Origin: Persicitalea sp038235275
Lineage (GTDB): Bacteria > Bacteroidota > Bacteroidia > Cytophagales > Spirosomataceae
DNA length: 64,000 nucleotides
Reading direction: 5' to 3'
Assembly (NCBI GenBank): GCA_038235275.1
Contig: JBBSUC010000010.1
Location: 57,935-121,934 of the forward strand
Below, piece by piece: positions 16,377 to 24,277 of the stretch (position 1 is the first letter of the stretch; each line of letters starts with the position of its first letter). Below the pieces are notes generated by a model. The model was given only the letters and a program-made list of their open reading frames with translations, did not search any database and had not been told where the DNA came from. The position numbers and the translations under genes are program-made.

Positions 16377-17323
16377 ACATCACCTACCTTGACGGCTATA
16401 CCCTCAATCCCGGTGACCTAAGCTGGGAACCGCTGGAAAAACTTGGCAACTTCACGGTTTATGACCGCACTTCGCCCGGAGACATCGTGGCGCGAGCGTC
16501 CGACGCAGACATCGCCCTTTCCAACAAGGTGTATTTATCCGCCGAAATCCTGGCCCAGCTGCCTAAGCTTCGCTACATCGGTGTGACCGCTACGGGCTAT
16601 AACAATGTTGACTTAGAAGCGGCACGCCAGCGGGGCATTGTCGTCACCAATGTGCGTGGGTATAGTACCTCCGCCGTGGCTCAACACACGTTCTCGCTTT
16701 TGCTGGGCCTGACCAATCACACCGAACTGCACAGCCAAAGCGTGCGGGCGGGCGACTGGACTAATGCCGCCGACTGGTGTTACTGGAAAACGCCTTTGGT
16801 AGAAATATCGGGTAAAACCATTGGACTGATTGGCCTAGGCGACATCGGGACGCAGGTCGCGCGCATTGCGCTGGCCTTCGGAATGCGGGTCCTGGCGCAT
16901 CGTAAAAGTGATACTCCGGGGGAAGAAGGCATCGAGCTGGTGGAGTTGGACGTATTGTTTCGGGAAAGCGACGTGGTCAGTTTGCACTGCCCGCTGACCG
17001 ACGGGACTAACGAAATGATTAACGCCGAGTCGCTGGCTAAAATGAAGCCCTCGGCCTACCTCATCAATACCGGACGTGGCGGACTCATCCGGGAGCAGGA
17101 TTTGGCCGACGCTCTCAATGCCGATCAACTGGCAGGCGCTGCCGTGGACGTTCTCTCGACCGAGCCGCCGAAACCGGATAATCCACTGCTTACCGCCAAA
17201 AACTGCCTCATTACGCCGCACGTAGCCTGGGCGTTCCTCGAATCGCGACGAAAGCTCATGCAATTAGCGGCCGACAACATCGCTGCCTTTCAGGACGGGC
17301 AGCCGACCAACGTCGTCAGCTAG
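16373..17323 (+). CDS. D-2-hydroxyacid dehydrogenase (glycerate dehydrogenase-like)
   Basis: NAD-dependent oxidoreductase of the D-isomer-specific 2-hydroxyacid family. The Rossmann motif is GLIGLGDIGTQVARIALAFG. Catalytic residues are Arg in INTGRGGLIREQDLADAL, Glu in DVLSTEPPKPDNPLL and His in LITPHVAWAFLE. The overall pattern (YIGVTATGYNNVDLEAA) fits hydroxypyruvate/glycerate dehydrogenases. It has 316 residues. ATGA overlap with the upstream gene suggests translational coupling to the ffh unit. It converges on the CarH-like gene with a 4-nt overlap. Confidence 0.9.
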   Translation: MNITYLDGYTLNPGDLSWEPLEKLGNFTVYDRTSPGDIVARASDADIALSNKVYLSAEILAQLPKLRYIGVTATGYNNVDLEAARQRGIVVTNVRGYSTSAVAQHTFSLLLGLTNHTELHSQSVRAGDWTNAADWCYWKTPLVEISGKTIGLIGLGDIGTQVARIALAFGMRVLAHRKSDTPGEEGIELVELDVLFRESDVVSLHCPLTDGTNEMINAESLAKMKPSAYLINTGRGGLIREQDLADALNADQLAGAAVDVLSTEPPKPDNPLLTAKNCLITPHVAWAFLESRRKLMQLAADNIAAFQDGQPTNVVS

Positions 17324-18198
17324 GCGGTGGCGATTTGAATCAAATCCTGAATTTTATTGATCAAAACTACATTTGGGGCGGCCTGGATACCCTGCCCGAC
17401 GATCTGATAACCCGTGACTAAAACCGTAACGTCGGAAAACTTGACGGCTAATTTGTCCACGTAGGGCTGCACGTCGTTGTTGGCGGGTACTGAGGTGATA
17501 GCGGTAAAAATATAGTCGGGGCGGTGAATTTTGTAGGCAAACTCGATTTCGTGAAAGGGCAGACTCTGGCCCAGGTACACCACTTTGTTATTACGGGCGC
17601 GGAGGATGTAGTTGGCAAATAGCAGCCCCATCTCGTGCAGCTCGCCCTCGGGCAGGAAAAGTAAGTAGGTTTTTGATTCCGGCATCTGCCTCACGACCTG
17701 CCCGTCGATGGCGACGATAATTTTCTGCCGGATGAGGTTGGAGATAAAATGCTCTTGGGCCGGGCCCACCGACCCGGTGACCCAAAGCGTGCCGATACGG
17801 CTCAGGAACGGATAGATGATGCTGATCATCGAGTCCTCGAAACCGAATTTCAGGATATTGGTACTGATGATTTTTTCAAAACGCTCCTCGTCCAGGTCCA
17901 GCATCGAAATAGTGAGGGCATGGATTTGGTCGGGGTAGCTGAGCTTGCGATCCGAAATGGCAACCACCTCGGCGTGCATTTGCTCGGCGGTCATTTTCGA
18001 TATTTTCGAGATCTTGTAGCCGTGATCTTTGAGCAGCGAAATATTCAGGACCAACTTCATGTCCCGGTCGTCGTAGCTGCGGATGTTGGTGTCCGTGCGC
18101 TGTGGCTCAATGATATTGTAGCGCTGCTCCCATATCCGCAGCGTGTGCGCCTTGATGCCTGATAACTGTTCCAGGTCGCGGATTGAATAACTGCTCAT
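17320..18198 (-). CDS. MerR family regulator with B12-binding domain (CarH-like photoreceptor)
   Basis: The N-terminal MerR helix-turn-helix (YSIRDLEQLSGIKAHTLRIW, residues 4-23) is followed by a B12-binding cap and Rossmann domain. The CarH signature W-x9-EH is exact (W139, E149-H150 in LWVTGSVGPAQEH). The lower axial histidine is H188 in EGELHEMG, an E-x-H-x-x-G variant of the usual D-x-H-x-x-G. CarH represses carotenoid genes in the dark with adenosylcobalamin and releases DNA when light breaks the Co-C bond. The adjacent CruF-like carotenoid gene supports that role here. It has 292 residues. Confidence 0.88.
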   Translation of the reverse strand: MSSYSIRDLEQLSGIKAHTLRIWEQRYNIIEPQRTDTNIRSYDDRDMKLVLNISLLKDHGYKISKISKMTAEQMHAEVVAISDRKLSYPDQIHALTISMLDLDEERFEKIISTNILKFGFEDSMISIIYPFLSRIGTLWVTGSVGPAQEHFISNLIRQKIIVAIDGQVVRQMPESKTYLLFLPEGELHEMGLLFANYILRARNNKVVYLGQSLPFHEIEFAYKIHRPDYIFTAITSVPANNDVQPYVDKLAVKFSDVTVLVTGYQIVGQGIQAAPNVVLINKIQDLIQIATA

Positions 18199-18267
18199 GC
18201 CTTTTTGATACGGTGAGGGTGGGGTTTGAGTAATAACTTGCCCGCCCCCTGATTGTTCAGCCAGGCT

Positions 18268-18924
18268 TTAATTGAAAGTGTGGAGCAAGTTGTTCAATCC
18301 AAAGAACAAAAACTGCAACCCCAGTAGCAGAGGAGCTAACGCATTTTTTTTCTGGAAGGGCATTTTGAAATACATAAAAAAAAGTGCCGCCGAAACGCCG
18401 TACCAGGCCAGGTAGTTTTCCAATGGAATGACACCACCCCGCCACTGCCAGAAGTCGAGCTGCATCGCCACGGGTTCGATCACAAAATCCAGCAAAGTCA
18501 TCAGCCCCGCTGCAATCAACACTTTCAGAATCATGGTGACGGGCAGGCGGTCGGTGACACTTCCGCACAGGTAGCTAAGCATGAGCCAGTTGGTCCCGAT
18601 CACTAATGGCACCTCGGCTATTTTTAAACCCAGGACTTCGCCGTAGGCGTATTCCCCAAAAATAAGGCCCGTATGGACTCCGGCTACTTCGACCAAAAAA
18701 CCTACGCTAAAAGCCACCGCACAATACACCCAAAAAGAAGGCCGGAAATCGGTGTGAAAAATCAGCAATAAAACCAGCGAAACTACCAGATTGAACGGCG
18801 TGAGTGCCTGAAACAGTGATGCCGACAGCGGTATGTTGAGACCAATTAGTCCGGCCAGGTACATCAATGGCAGAATGATGAAAATGATCCGACGGATTCT
18901 GGGGGGGACGAGTAGTTGGGACAT
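18268..18924 (-). CDS. Carotenoid biosynthesis protein, CruF/DUF422 family
   Basis: Polytopic membrane protein with about seven hydrophobic helices. Family landmarks are the VGFLVEVAGVHTGLIFGEYAY segment and LLDFVIEPVAMQLDFWQW; CruF relatives hydrate the end of acyclic carotenoids. Start at 18924 (MSQLLVPPRIRR) gives 218 residues, while the upstream frame to 18972 lacks family similarity. It lies 69 nt upstream of the CarH-like gene on the same strand, so regulator and enzyme are probably co-transcribed. No crtB or crtI is within the window. Confidence 0.82.
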   Translation of the reverse strand: MSQLLVPPRIRRIIFIILPLMYLAGLIGLNIPLSASLFQALTPFNLVVSLVLLLIFHTDFRPSFWVYCAVAFSVGFLVEVAGVHTGLIFGEYAYGEVLGLKIAEVPLVIGTNWLMLSYLCGSVTDRLPVTMILKVLIAAGLMTLLDFVIEPVAMQLDFWQWRGGVIPLENYLAWYGVSAALFFMYFKMPFQKKNALAPLLLGLQFLFFGLNNLLHTFN

Positions 18925-19033
18925 AGGTAGGACAAAATAAAAGTCCGGAGTTTTGTTGGCGGAAAATGGCAAATTAGGGGTTTTTGTCTTATCGAAATAC
19001 TTGCTAAGAGCATTTTCACCCCGTAAATCTTAA

Positions 19034-19066
19034 TTTGACCAACTGCTGCGCCTTTTCGTATCTCTG
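19034..19066 (+). promoter_or_regulatory. Possible promoter and long leader of the fasciclin gene
   Basis: TTTG at 19034-19037, 21-nt spacer, TATCTCTG at 19059-19066 (one mismatch). It would give a leader of about 235 nt. That leader contains a hairpin AACAACAACC / GGTTGCTGTT near 19205-19229 whose role is unknown. No other feature is seen between 18925 and 19308. Confidence 0.35.
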
Positions 19067-19308
19067 GATGAGCCAAACTTGATTTTATGCAATGGCACGC
19101 TCTTTTTGAAGACATTTTGTCTAATTTTGCTGTTGCTATAAACACGATCGGCTCGATTACACGATTATCGAATCCTATTGAGTTATTGACAATAAAATTA
19201 AGAAAACAACAACCGTCAGGTTGCTGTTTCAATCTTTTCAGTGCAATATCGAGTCACAGCGGAGGCAAGCAACAAGGCAATTATTCACAAAAACAAATCA
19301 ATTTTTTT

Positions 19309-20265
19309 ATGAAAAGAGCAAGTGAGTGGACGCGCAAAACCATGCATTTTGGCATAGCGCTATTATTGGTAGGATTTATGGGTGCTTGTACGGATAACAC
19401 CACACCCCCTCCCCCCAGACAGACTGTGGCCGACGTTATCACGGCCAACAGTGATTTTTCTATTTTAAGAGATGCCCTCGAATATGCCGGGCTGACAGAT
19501 GATCTTCGTAAGGGTACATTGACCCTGTTGGCTCCCAACAATGCTGCTTTCCAAGCATCAGGATTTGCTGACGCAGCGGCGGTGAAGGCCCTGCCGATGG
19601 GTACGGTAAAATCAATATTGCAGTATCACGTGTTGGGATATAGGATTCCCGCCTCGGAAATAGTTGTAGGAAAAAATACGGCAGTCCCAACCTTGCAAGG
19701 CGGTGATGTATACGTTACTAAAACTGCGGCCTCTTCGGGGGTGTCGGTCAATAATGCTCTGATTACAAAGACCGATATGCAGGGTGAAAACGGCTTGGTT
19801 CACGTAATTGACCACGTTCTGATGCCCCCGACTCAGAACATTCTGGAAATAGCTCAGGCCAATCCCAATCTGTCGTTTCTGGTGTCAGCCGTCGACCGTG
19901 CCGCCACGATTAATCCGGCTGTTTATAGTGCCCTTACCTCCGGCAAAAACATCTACACCGTTTTTGCGCCAACCAACGAGGCATTCATCGCCGCTGGTTT
20001 TCCAACTATGGCTTCCATTCAGGCGGCCCCGGCGGCAACCCTAGCGGCCGTTCTTCTTAACCACATCATTGCCGACCGCGCGTTCAGCCCTACTTTGACT
20101 AAAGGAGATGTTTCTTCAGCGGCGGGCGGAAAGCTTGCGGTAGATGTAAGTAATGGCGTGACCGTCACCAGCAAAGGAAATACCCTGGCTTCCAAAGTAC
20201 TCAAAGCTGATATTTTGGCTACCAACGGCGTAGTACACGTAATCGACCGCGTTTTGCTTCCGTAA
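19309..20265 (+). CDS. Fasciclin (FAS1) domain lipoprotein
   Basis: Lipoprotein leader (HFGIALLLVGFMGAC) followed by a Pro-rich linker and two tandem FAS1 domains. The H1 and H2 boxes of each are readable: TLLAPNNAAFQASGF and LVHVIDHVLMPP in domain one, TVFAPTNEAFIAAGF and VVHVIDRVLLP in domain two. FAS1 domains mediate adhesion or matrix contacts. Start at 19309 (MKRASEWTRK), because the frame upstream lacks signal-peptide character. This gives 318 residues. Probably surface-exposed on the outer membrane; monocistronic with a strong terminator. Confidence 0.9.
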   Translation: MKRASEWTRKTMHFGIALLLVGFMGACTDNTTPPPPRQTVADVITANSDFSILRDALEYAGLTDDLRKGTLTLLAPNNAAFQASGFADAAAVKALPMGTVKSILQYHVLGYRIPASEIVVGKNTAVPTLQGGDVYVTKTAASSGVSVNNALITKTDMQGENGLVHVIDHVLMPPTQNILEIAQANPNLSFLVSAVDRAATINPAVYSALTSGKNIYTVFAPTNEAFIAAGFPTMASIQAAPAATLAAVLLNHIIADRAFSPTLTKGDVSSAAGGKLAVDVSNGVTVTSKGNTLASKVLKADILATNGVVHVIDRVLLP

Positions 20266-20294
20266 CAGCAACGTAAGTTGATTTGTCGATAGAG

Positions 20295-20340
20295 TCGGGC
20301 GCAGGGATGGTAAATTCACCTCTCTGTGCCCGATTTTTTT
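20295..20340 (+). terminator. Intrinsic terminator of the fasciclin gene
   Basis: TCGGGCGCAG (20295-20304) pairs with CTGTGCCCGA (20324-20333) over 10 bp with one G-U pair, followed by seven T. Confidence 0.85.
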
Positions 20341-20451
20341 GTTATGAAACTGCTGTTTTGAACAAATCTTCGTTTGAGGTAAGTACAATCGAAATGGCGA
20401 ACTGTTGAAGTCAACGGTAACCGACAATTCTAAAGTTTACCCCCACAAAGC

Positions 20452-22638
20452 ATGGAAAGAAGAGAGTTCGTTCGAAACGCCGGTTTGCTTGGTTCCGCTT
20501 TGGCAATGACCCCACCAACCACCTGGGCCAATTCCCCGCCCCAAAACGATAGTACCTATACGCCCCCGGCTGAAGTATGGCTCGATGGGCCGATGCGTTG
20601 GGCGCAACTGGCCTTCGTAGAGCGCGATCCCGGTCACTACGATCCCGATTTCTGGCTCGACTACTTTAAACGAATTCACGCCGATGGCGCCCTGCTGAGT
20701 GCGGGTGGGGTCGTGGCTTTTTATCCGACCGAAATCCCGCTGCATCACCGGAGTCAGTTTATGGGCAACGCCGATACACTAGGCTATCTGGTGGAAGGAT
20801 GCAAAAAGCTAGGGATGAAAATCATGCTGCGCACCGATCCGCACGCCACGCGGCAGGATACCTTGGCCGCGCACCCCGATTGGATTGCCGTGACCGCCGA
20901 TGGTCAGAAAAGGCGGCACTGGGCCAATCCTGATCTGTGGGTCACCTGCGCCCTCGGGCCTTATAATTTCGAGTTTATGCCGCAGGTAAACAAAGAGATT
21001 ATGCAGCGCTTCGCGCCGGAGGGTATTTTCTCCAACCGCTGGTCGGGTCATGGTATTTGCTATTGCGAGCATTGCCAGCGCAATTTCAAAAATTACTCGG
21101 GCCTGGCTCTCCCCACTAAAGAAGAACGACTCGACCCTACCTACCGCCAATGGACCGAATGGAAAACGAAACGGCTCCGGGAATTGTGGCTGCTCTGGGA
21201 CGCCGGGATTCGGGAGGTACGAACCACTTCGCGTTTCATTCCCAACGGCTTTCCTGACAAAGTACTGACGGGCCGGGAATCGGATCTTTTCTTTGCCGAT
21301 CAGCAGGCCCGCTCGGGTCTGATTCCGCCCTGGACCAATGGCAAGGGCGCCAAGGAACTGCGCGCCACATTGGGCAACAAACCGTTGATCGGGATCTTTA
21401 GCATCGGTCTGGAGGAGGAATTCCGTTGGAAAGATTCCGTGCAGAGTGACGCCGAAATCCGTACCTGGGTGGCCGAAGGTACCGCCAACGGCATGCGTCC
21501 CTGTTTCGTAAAATTCGGCGGCGATATCTACGACAAACGCTGGATGGATTCGGTGGCCGATCTGTACAATGGCTATTACAAAAATGAACAGTACCTGCGC
21601 AACACGGCCTCCCTGGCGCGGGTAGGCGTCCTATATTCCGAGCAAACCGAACGTAAGTACGGCGGACAACCCTGGCAGCAGACCAGCGGCGACCATTTGA
21701 ATGGCATGTACCATGCCCTGGTGGAGAGCCGCATTCCTTTCGATATGGTCAACGACCGTTTGCTTTCGGCCGATGATCTCGGACGATTCAAGCTGCTGAT
21801 TCTTCCTAACATCGCGGCGCTCTCCGATGCACAATGCGCACAGATTGAAGCATTTGTGCAGAAAGGCGGGAGCGTGGTGGCTACTTTCGAAACATCCCTG
21901 TACGACGAAGAAGCCCGGCCCCGGCCCGACTTCGGTCTGGCGCGCCTGTTCGGGGTTTCCTACCAAAATAAGGTAGCTGGTCCGCAGCGCAACAGTTACC
22001 TACAGCTGCACCATCAGTCCCAAAATGCCGTGCATACCCAACTCCTGGCGGGTCTGGAGGATACTCCACGGATTGTGAATGCCATCTACAAAGTCGAGGT
22101 GCAACCGACTACTGCTTTCGCCAGCCCGGTGACGCTGATCCCTACCTACCCCGACCTCCCCATGGAAGATGTGTACCCCCGAGTGCAGGAAACCGATATC
22201 CGGGAAGTATATCTGCGGCAGGTCGGGAAAGGCCGGGTGGCGTATGTTCCCGGCGATCTGGACCGTACCTTCTGGAAAATGCTGAACGTGGATCATCGGG
22301 TTTTACTGAATAACGTTATCGACTGGGCGCTGGATGAACCTCCCATTACGACAATCACCGGGCCTGGGGTAATTGACAGCACCGTGTGGCAGCAGGAAAA
22401 GTCCATGACGGTACACCTGGTCAACCTTACGAATCCAATGATGATGAAAGGGCCTTTCCGGGAGCTCATTCCCATCGACACTCAGGTCACGGTTCAGGTA
22501 CCGGCTGGGAAAAAAGTTTCCCGCGTGAAACTCCTCCTGCGCGGGACGGAACCTGAATTTGTGAATAGCAATGGAAAAATAACCGTAGCAGTCCGCGGAC
22601 TGCTGGACCACGAAATTATCGCGCTGGATTTGGGGTAA
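20452..22638 (+). CDS. Tat-exported glycoside hydrolase-like protein (GHL6 / beta-galactosidase trimerisation-like)
   Basis: The N terminus has a twin-arginine-type leader (ERREFVRNAGLLGSALAM). Residues about 30-360 resemble a TIM-barrel glycosidase of the hypothetical GHL6 type, with FSNRWSGHGICYCEHC carrying a Cys pair. Residues about 400-560 look like the trimerisation domain of GH42 beta-galactosidases (LLILPNIAALSDAQCAQIEA, GGSVVATFETSLYDE). At 728 residues it fits that architecture. Substrate is unknown. The PIG-L deacetylase gene follows after 61 nt on the same strand, suggesting joint action on a glycan. Confidence 0.75.
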   Translation: MERREFVRNAGLLGSALAMTPPTTWANSPPQNDSTYTPPAEVWLDGPMRWAQLAFVERDPGHYDPDFWLDYFKRIHADGALLSAGGVVAFYPTEIPLHHRSQFMGNADTLGYLVEGCKKLGMKIMLRTDPHATRQDTLAAHPDWIAVTADGQKRRHWANPDLWVTCALGPYNFEFMPQVNKEIMQRFAPEGIFSNRWSGHGICYCEHCQRNFKNYSGLALPTKEERLDPTYRQWTEWKTKRLRELWLLWDAGIREVRTTSRFIPNGFPDKVLTGRESDLFFADQQARSGLIPPWTNGKGAKELRATLGNKPLIGIFSIGLEEEFRWKDSVQSDAEIRTWVAEGTANGMRPCFVKFGGDIYDKRWMDSVADLYNGYYKNEQYLRNTASLARVGVLYSEQTERKYGGQPWQQTSGDHLNGMYHALVESRIPFDMVNDRLLSADDLGRFKLLILPNIAALSDAQCAQIEAFVQKGGSVVATFETSLYDEEARPRPDFGLARLFGVSYQNKVAGPQRNSYLQLHHQSQNAVHTQLLAGLEDTPRIVNAIYKVEVQPTTAFASPVTLIPTYPDLPMEDVYPRVQETDIREVYLRQVGKGRVAYVPGDLDRTFWKMLNVDHRVLLNNVIDWALDEPPITTITGPGVIDSTVWQQEKSMTVHLVNLTNPMMMKGPFRELIPIDTQVTVQVPAGKKVSRVKLLLRGTEPEFVNSNGKITVAVRGLLDHEIIALDLG

Positions 22639-22699
22639 GGATCGTGCCATTTTTTGTTTCAAACCAATTTTCATCCCACTCGCAAAACCGCTGCCTCTC

Positions 22700-23593
22700 A
22701 TGAACACGCTTTCCCGAATAATGCTTGTCGCCTTTGTTATCCTGGTCAATCTTCGGCCCATCCTGGCGCAAGGTACTTCCGACCCCGTACGGATCATTAT
22801 GATTGGCGCCCACCCGGACGACTGCGACATCAAGGGCGGCGGCACGGCGGCACTGCTGGCGTCGATGGGCCACGCGGTGAAGTTCGTAGCCGTCACCAAC
22901 GGCGATGCCGGCCACCAAACCATGAAAGGAAAGGAATTAGCCCGACGCCGGCTGGCGGAAGCTCGGGAGGCTGGCAAACGGTTCGGCGTGGTCTATGATG
23001 TACTCGACAACCACGACGGCCAGCTACTACCGGACCTGGACACTCGTCTGCAGATCATTCGAAAAATCCGGGAGTGGAACGCCGATGTCGTGATTGCCCC
23101 CCGCCCCAACGACTATCACCCCGATCACCGCTACACGGGGGTACTTGTGCAGGACGCTGCCTACCTTGTGGCGGTACCCAACGTAGCCCCTGAGACGCCC
23201 CGCCTTGAGAAGAATCCGGTCTTCCTGTACTTTCAAGACCATTTCCAACGGCCTAATCCCTTCCGGCCCGATGTGGCGATCGACATCAGCGCGGTATATC
23301 CACAGAAAATACACGCCCTCGGAGCGCACGAGTCACAGGTTTACGAATGGCTTCCCTGGATTGCGGGCTATCTCGACAAGGTACCCAATGACAAGTCAAA
23401 AAGGGAGGAATGGCTGGGCGAGACCCGGGCCGTGCCGATCACGCCGGAAGTGCGGACCTCGCTGGCAAAATGGTACGGCCCGGAAAGAGCCGCCAAAGTA
23501 CAGCAGGCCGAAGCCTTCGAAATATGTGAGTACGGCGCCCGACCCAGCGAGGAAGACCTGCGGCGGATTTTTCCGATGCTGAAAGGTAAGTAA
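22700..23593 (+). CDS. PIG-L family deacetylase, exported
   Basis: Zinc-dependent LmbE/PIG-L type amidohydrolase removing N-acetyl groups from sugars. The metal motif is MIGAHPDDCDIKGGGTAALL and the second His site is PNDYHPDHRYTGVLVQDAAY. The leader (RIMLVAFVILVNLRPILAQ) predicts export. It has 297 residues. It probably forms an operon with the preceding Tat-dependent glycosidase-like gene. The natural substrate cannot be deduced. Confidence 0.88.
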   Translation: MNTLSRIMLVAFVILVNLRPILAQGTSDPVRIIMIGAHPDDCDIKGGGTAALLASMGHAVKFVAVTNGDAGHQTMKGKELARRRLAEAREAGKRFGVVYDVLDNHDGQLLPDLDTRLQIIRKIREWNADVVIAPRPNDYHPDHRYTGVLVQDAAYLVAVPNVAPETPRLEKNPVFLYFQDHFQRPNPFRPDVAIDISAVYPQKIHALGAHESQVYEWLPWIAGYLDKVPNDKSKREEWLGETRAVPITPEVRTSLAKWYGPERAAKVQQAEAFEICEYGARPSEEDLRRIFPMLKGK

Positions 23594-23730
23594 ATATTCC
23601 CCTGACTTCGGGTGTGAATACTACACTGAAAGTAAAATTGCTTCGGTGCTTTTGGCGTTAGCGTAAACTTGGTAAGGAGTCCGTTCAGCGGGGCCGGCCT
23701 TCCGGCGGACTTCTATCATTAGGTATGCAC

Positions 23731-23759
23731 AACGCGAAAGACAACGATGAACCAGGGAG
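23731..23759 (+). repeat. Direct repeat, copy 1, flanking a nucleotidyltransferase remnant
   Basis: AACGCGAAAGACAACGATGA followed by ACCAGGGAG; about five mismatches from the copy at 24096-24124. The two copies bracket the 23801-24071 gene pair. Confidence 0.55.
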
Positions 23760-23761
23760 TT

Positions 23762-23791
23762 TTTGGGATACCAAGATAAATTCTATATTTG
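23762..23791 (+). promoter_or_regulatory. Near-perfect Bacteroidota promoter
   Basis: TTTG at 23762-23765, 18-nt spacer, TATATTTG at 23784-23791. The predicted start of transcription is about 23798, only a few bases before the ATG at 23801. Confidence 0.65.
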
Positions 23792-23800
23792 GGTATGAAG

Positions 23801-23998
23801 ATGACGATTCGGAAATATCGCTCCTGGCAGGAAGTAGAACAGGATAGACCTAACTTCTGGCAAGAAAGCTCCGACGAGGAGCGCCTGGAGGCGATGTACG
23901 TGCTGGTAAGTCGTTACTTCCTTTTCAATCCAAAGCCTCTCCCCGATGCACGACCATTTCCTGACATTTATCCGATTGTTAAACGAAGAGGAAGTTGA
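23801..23998 (+). CDS. Small hypothetical protein upstream of a nucleotidyltransferase remnant
   Basis: A 65-residue charged, helical protein (MTIRKYRSWQEVEQDRPNFW and so on). The arrangement, with a short gene overlapping a nucleotidyltransferase-like gene, recalls paired toxin-antitoxin-like units in Bacteroidota, but I cannot assign function. The ATG at 23795 would precede the predicted transcription start, so I prefer 23801, which would make the mRNA almost leaderless. It overlaps the next frame by 53 nt. Its partner is truncated, so it may no longer be functional. Confidence 0.5.
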   Translation: MTIRKYRSWQEVEQDRPNFWQESSDEERLEAMYVLVSRYFLFNPKPLPDARPFPDIYPIVKRRGS

Positions 23999-24071
23999 GT
24001 GCGTGGTCATCGGTGGATATGCCGTCGCCAAGTACGGCTATCCCCGCTATACAGGAGATTACGCAGTCTAG
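23946..24071 (+). pseudogene. Truncated nucleotidyltransferase-like gene (DUF6036-type)
   Basis: The frame encodes a 41-residue N-terminal piece ending in ECVVIGGYAVAKYGYPRYTG, the characteristic start of small nucleotidyltransferases that normally continue with an acidic metal site for a further 100 or more residues. Here the frame stops right after GDYAV. The acidic residues expected next are missing, so the product cannot be an active transferase. A direct repeat follows about 24 nt later, suggesting deletion or insertion at this point. Confidence 0.6.
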
Positions 24072-24095
24072 TCTCCCTTCGTAACACCTACACAT

Positions 24096-24124
24096 AACGC
24101 GAAGGACAACAACGAACCAAGAAT
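24096..24124 (+). repeat. Direct repeat, copy 2
   Basis: AACGCGAAGGACAACAACGA followed by ACCAAGAAT, the partner of 23731-23759. It directly abuts the 3' end of the DUF5615 remnant. Confidence 0.55.
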
Positions 24125-24276
24125 TAGTCGATTCCTACAATTCTATCCAGGTACACATCGACCAGTTTATGAGTTTTATTCAGTCGTTCGATAGCATCCC
24201 AATTTGAGAGCATAAAAGTTCTGAAGGTAGCCAGCTTCATATTGCCCATTTTCAAGTGAATGACTTTGGGCGGAGG
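24124..24276 (-). pseudogene. C-terminal remnant of a DUF5615 (PIN-like) gene
   Basis: Fifty codons in frame read PPPKVIHLKMGNM at the broken end and KLVDVYLDRIVGID before TAA. This matches the C-terminal half of DUF5615 PIN-like proteins, which are often toxins paired with DUF433. The N-terminal half, with the catalytic acidic residues, is missing. The reading frame runs straight into the inverted repeat of the IS256-family element at 24278. No matching N-terminal part is seen on the other side of the element, so more than a simple insertion happened. Confidence 0.6.
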
Positions 24277-24277
24277 A

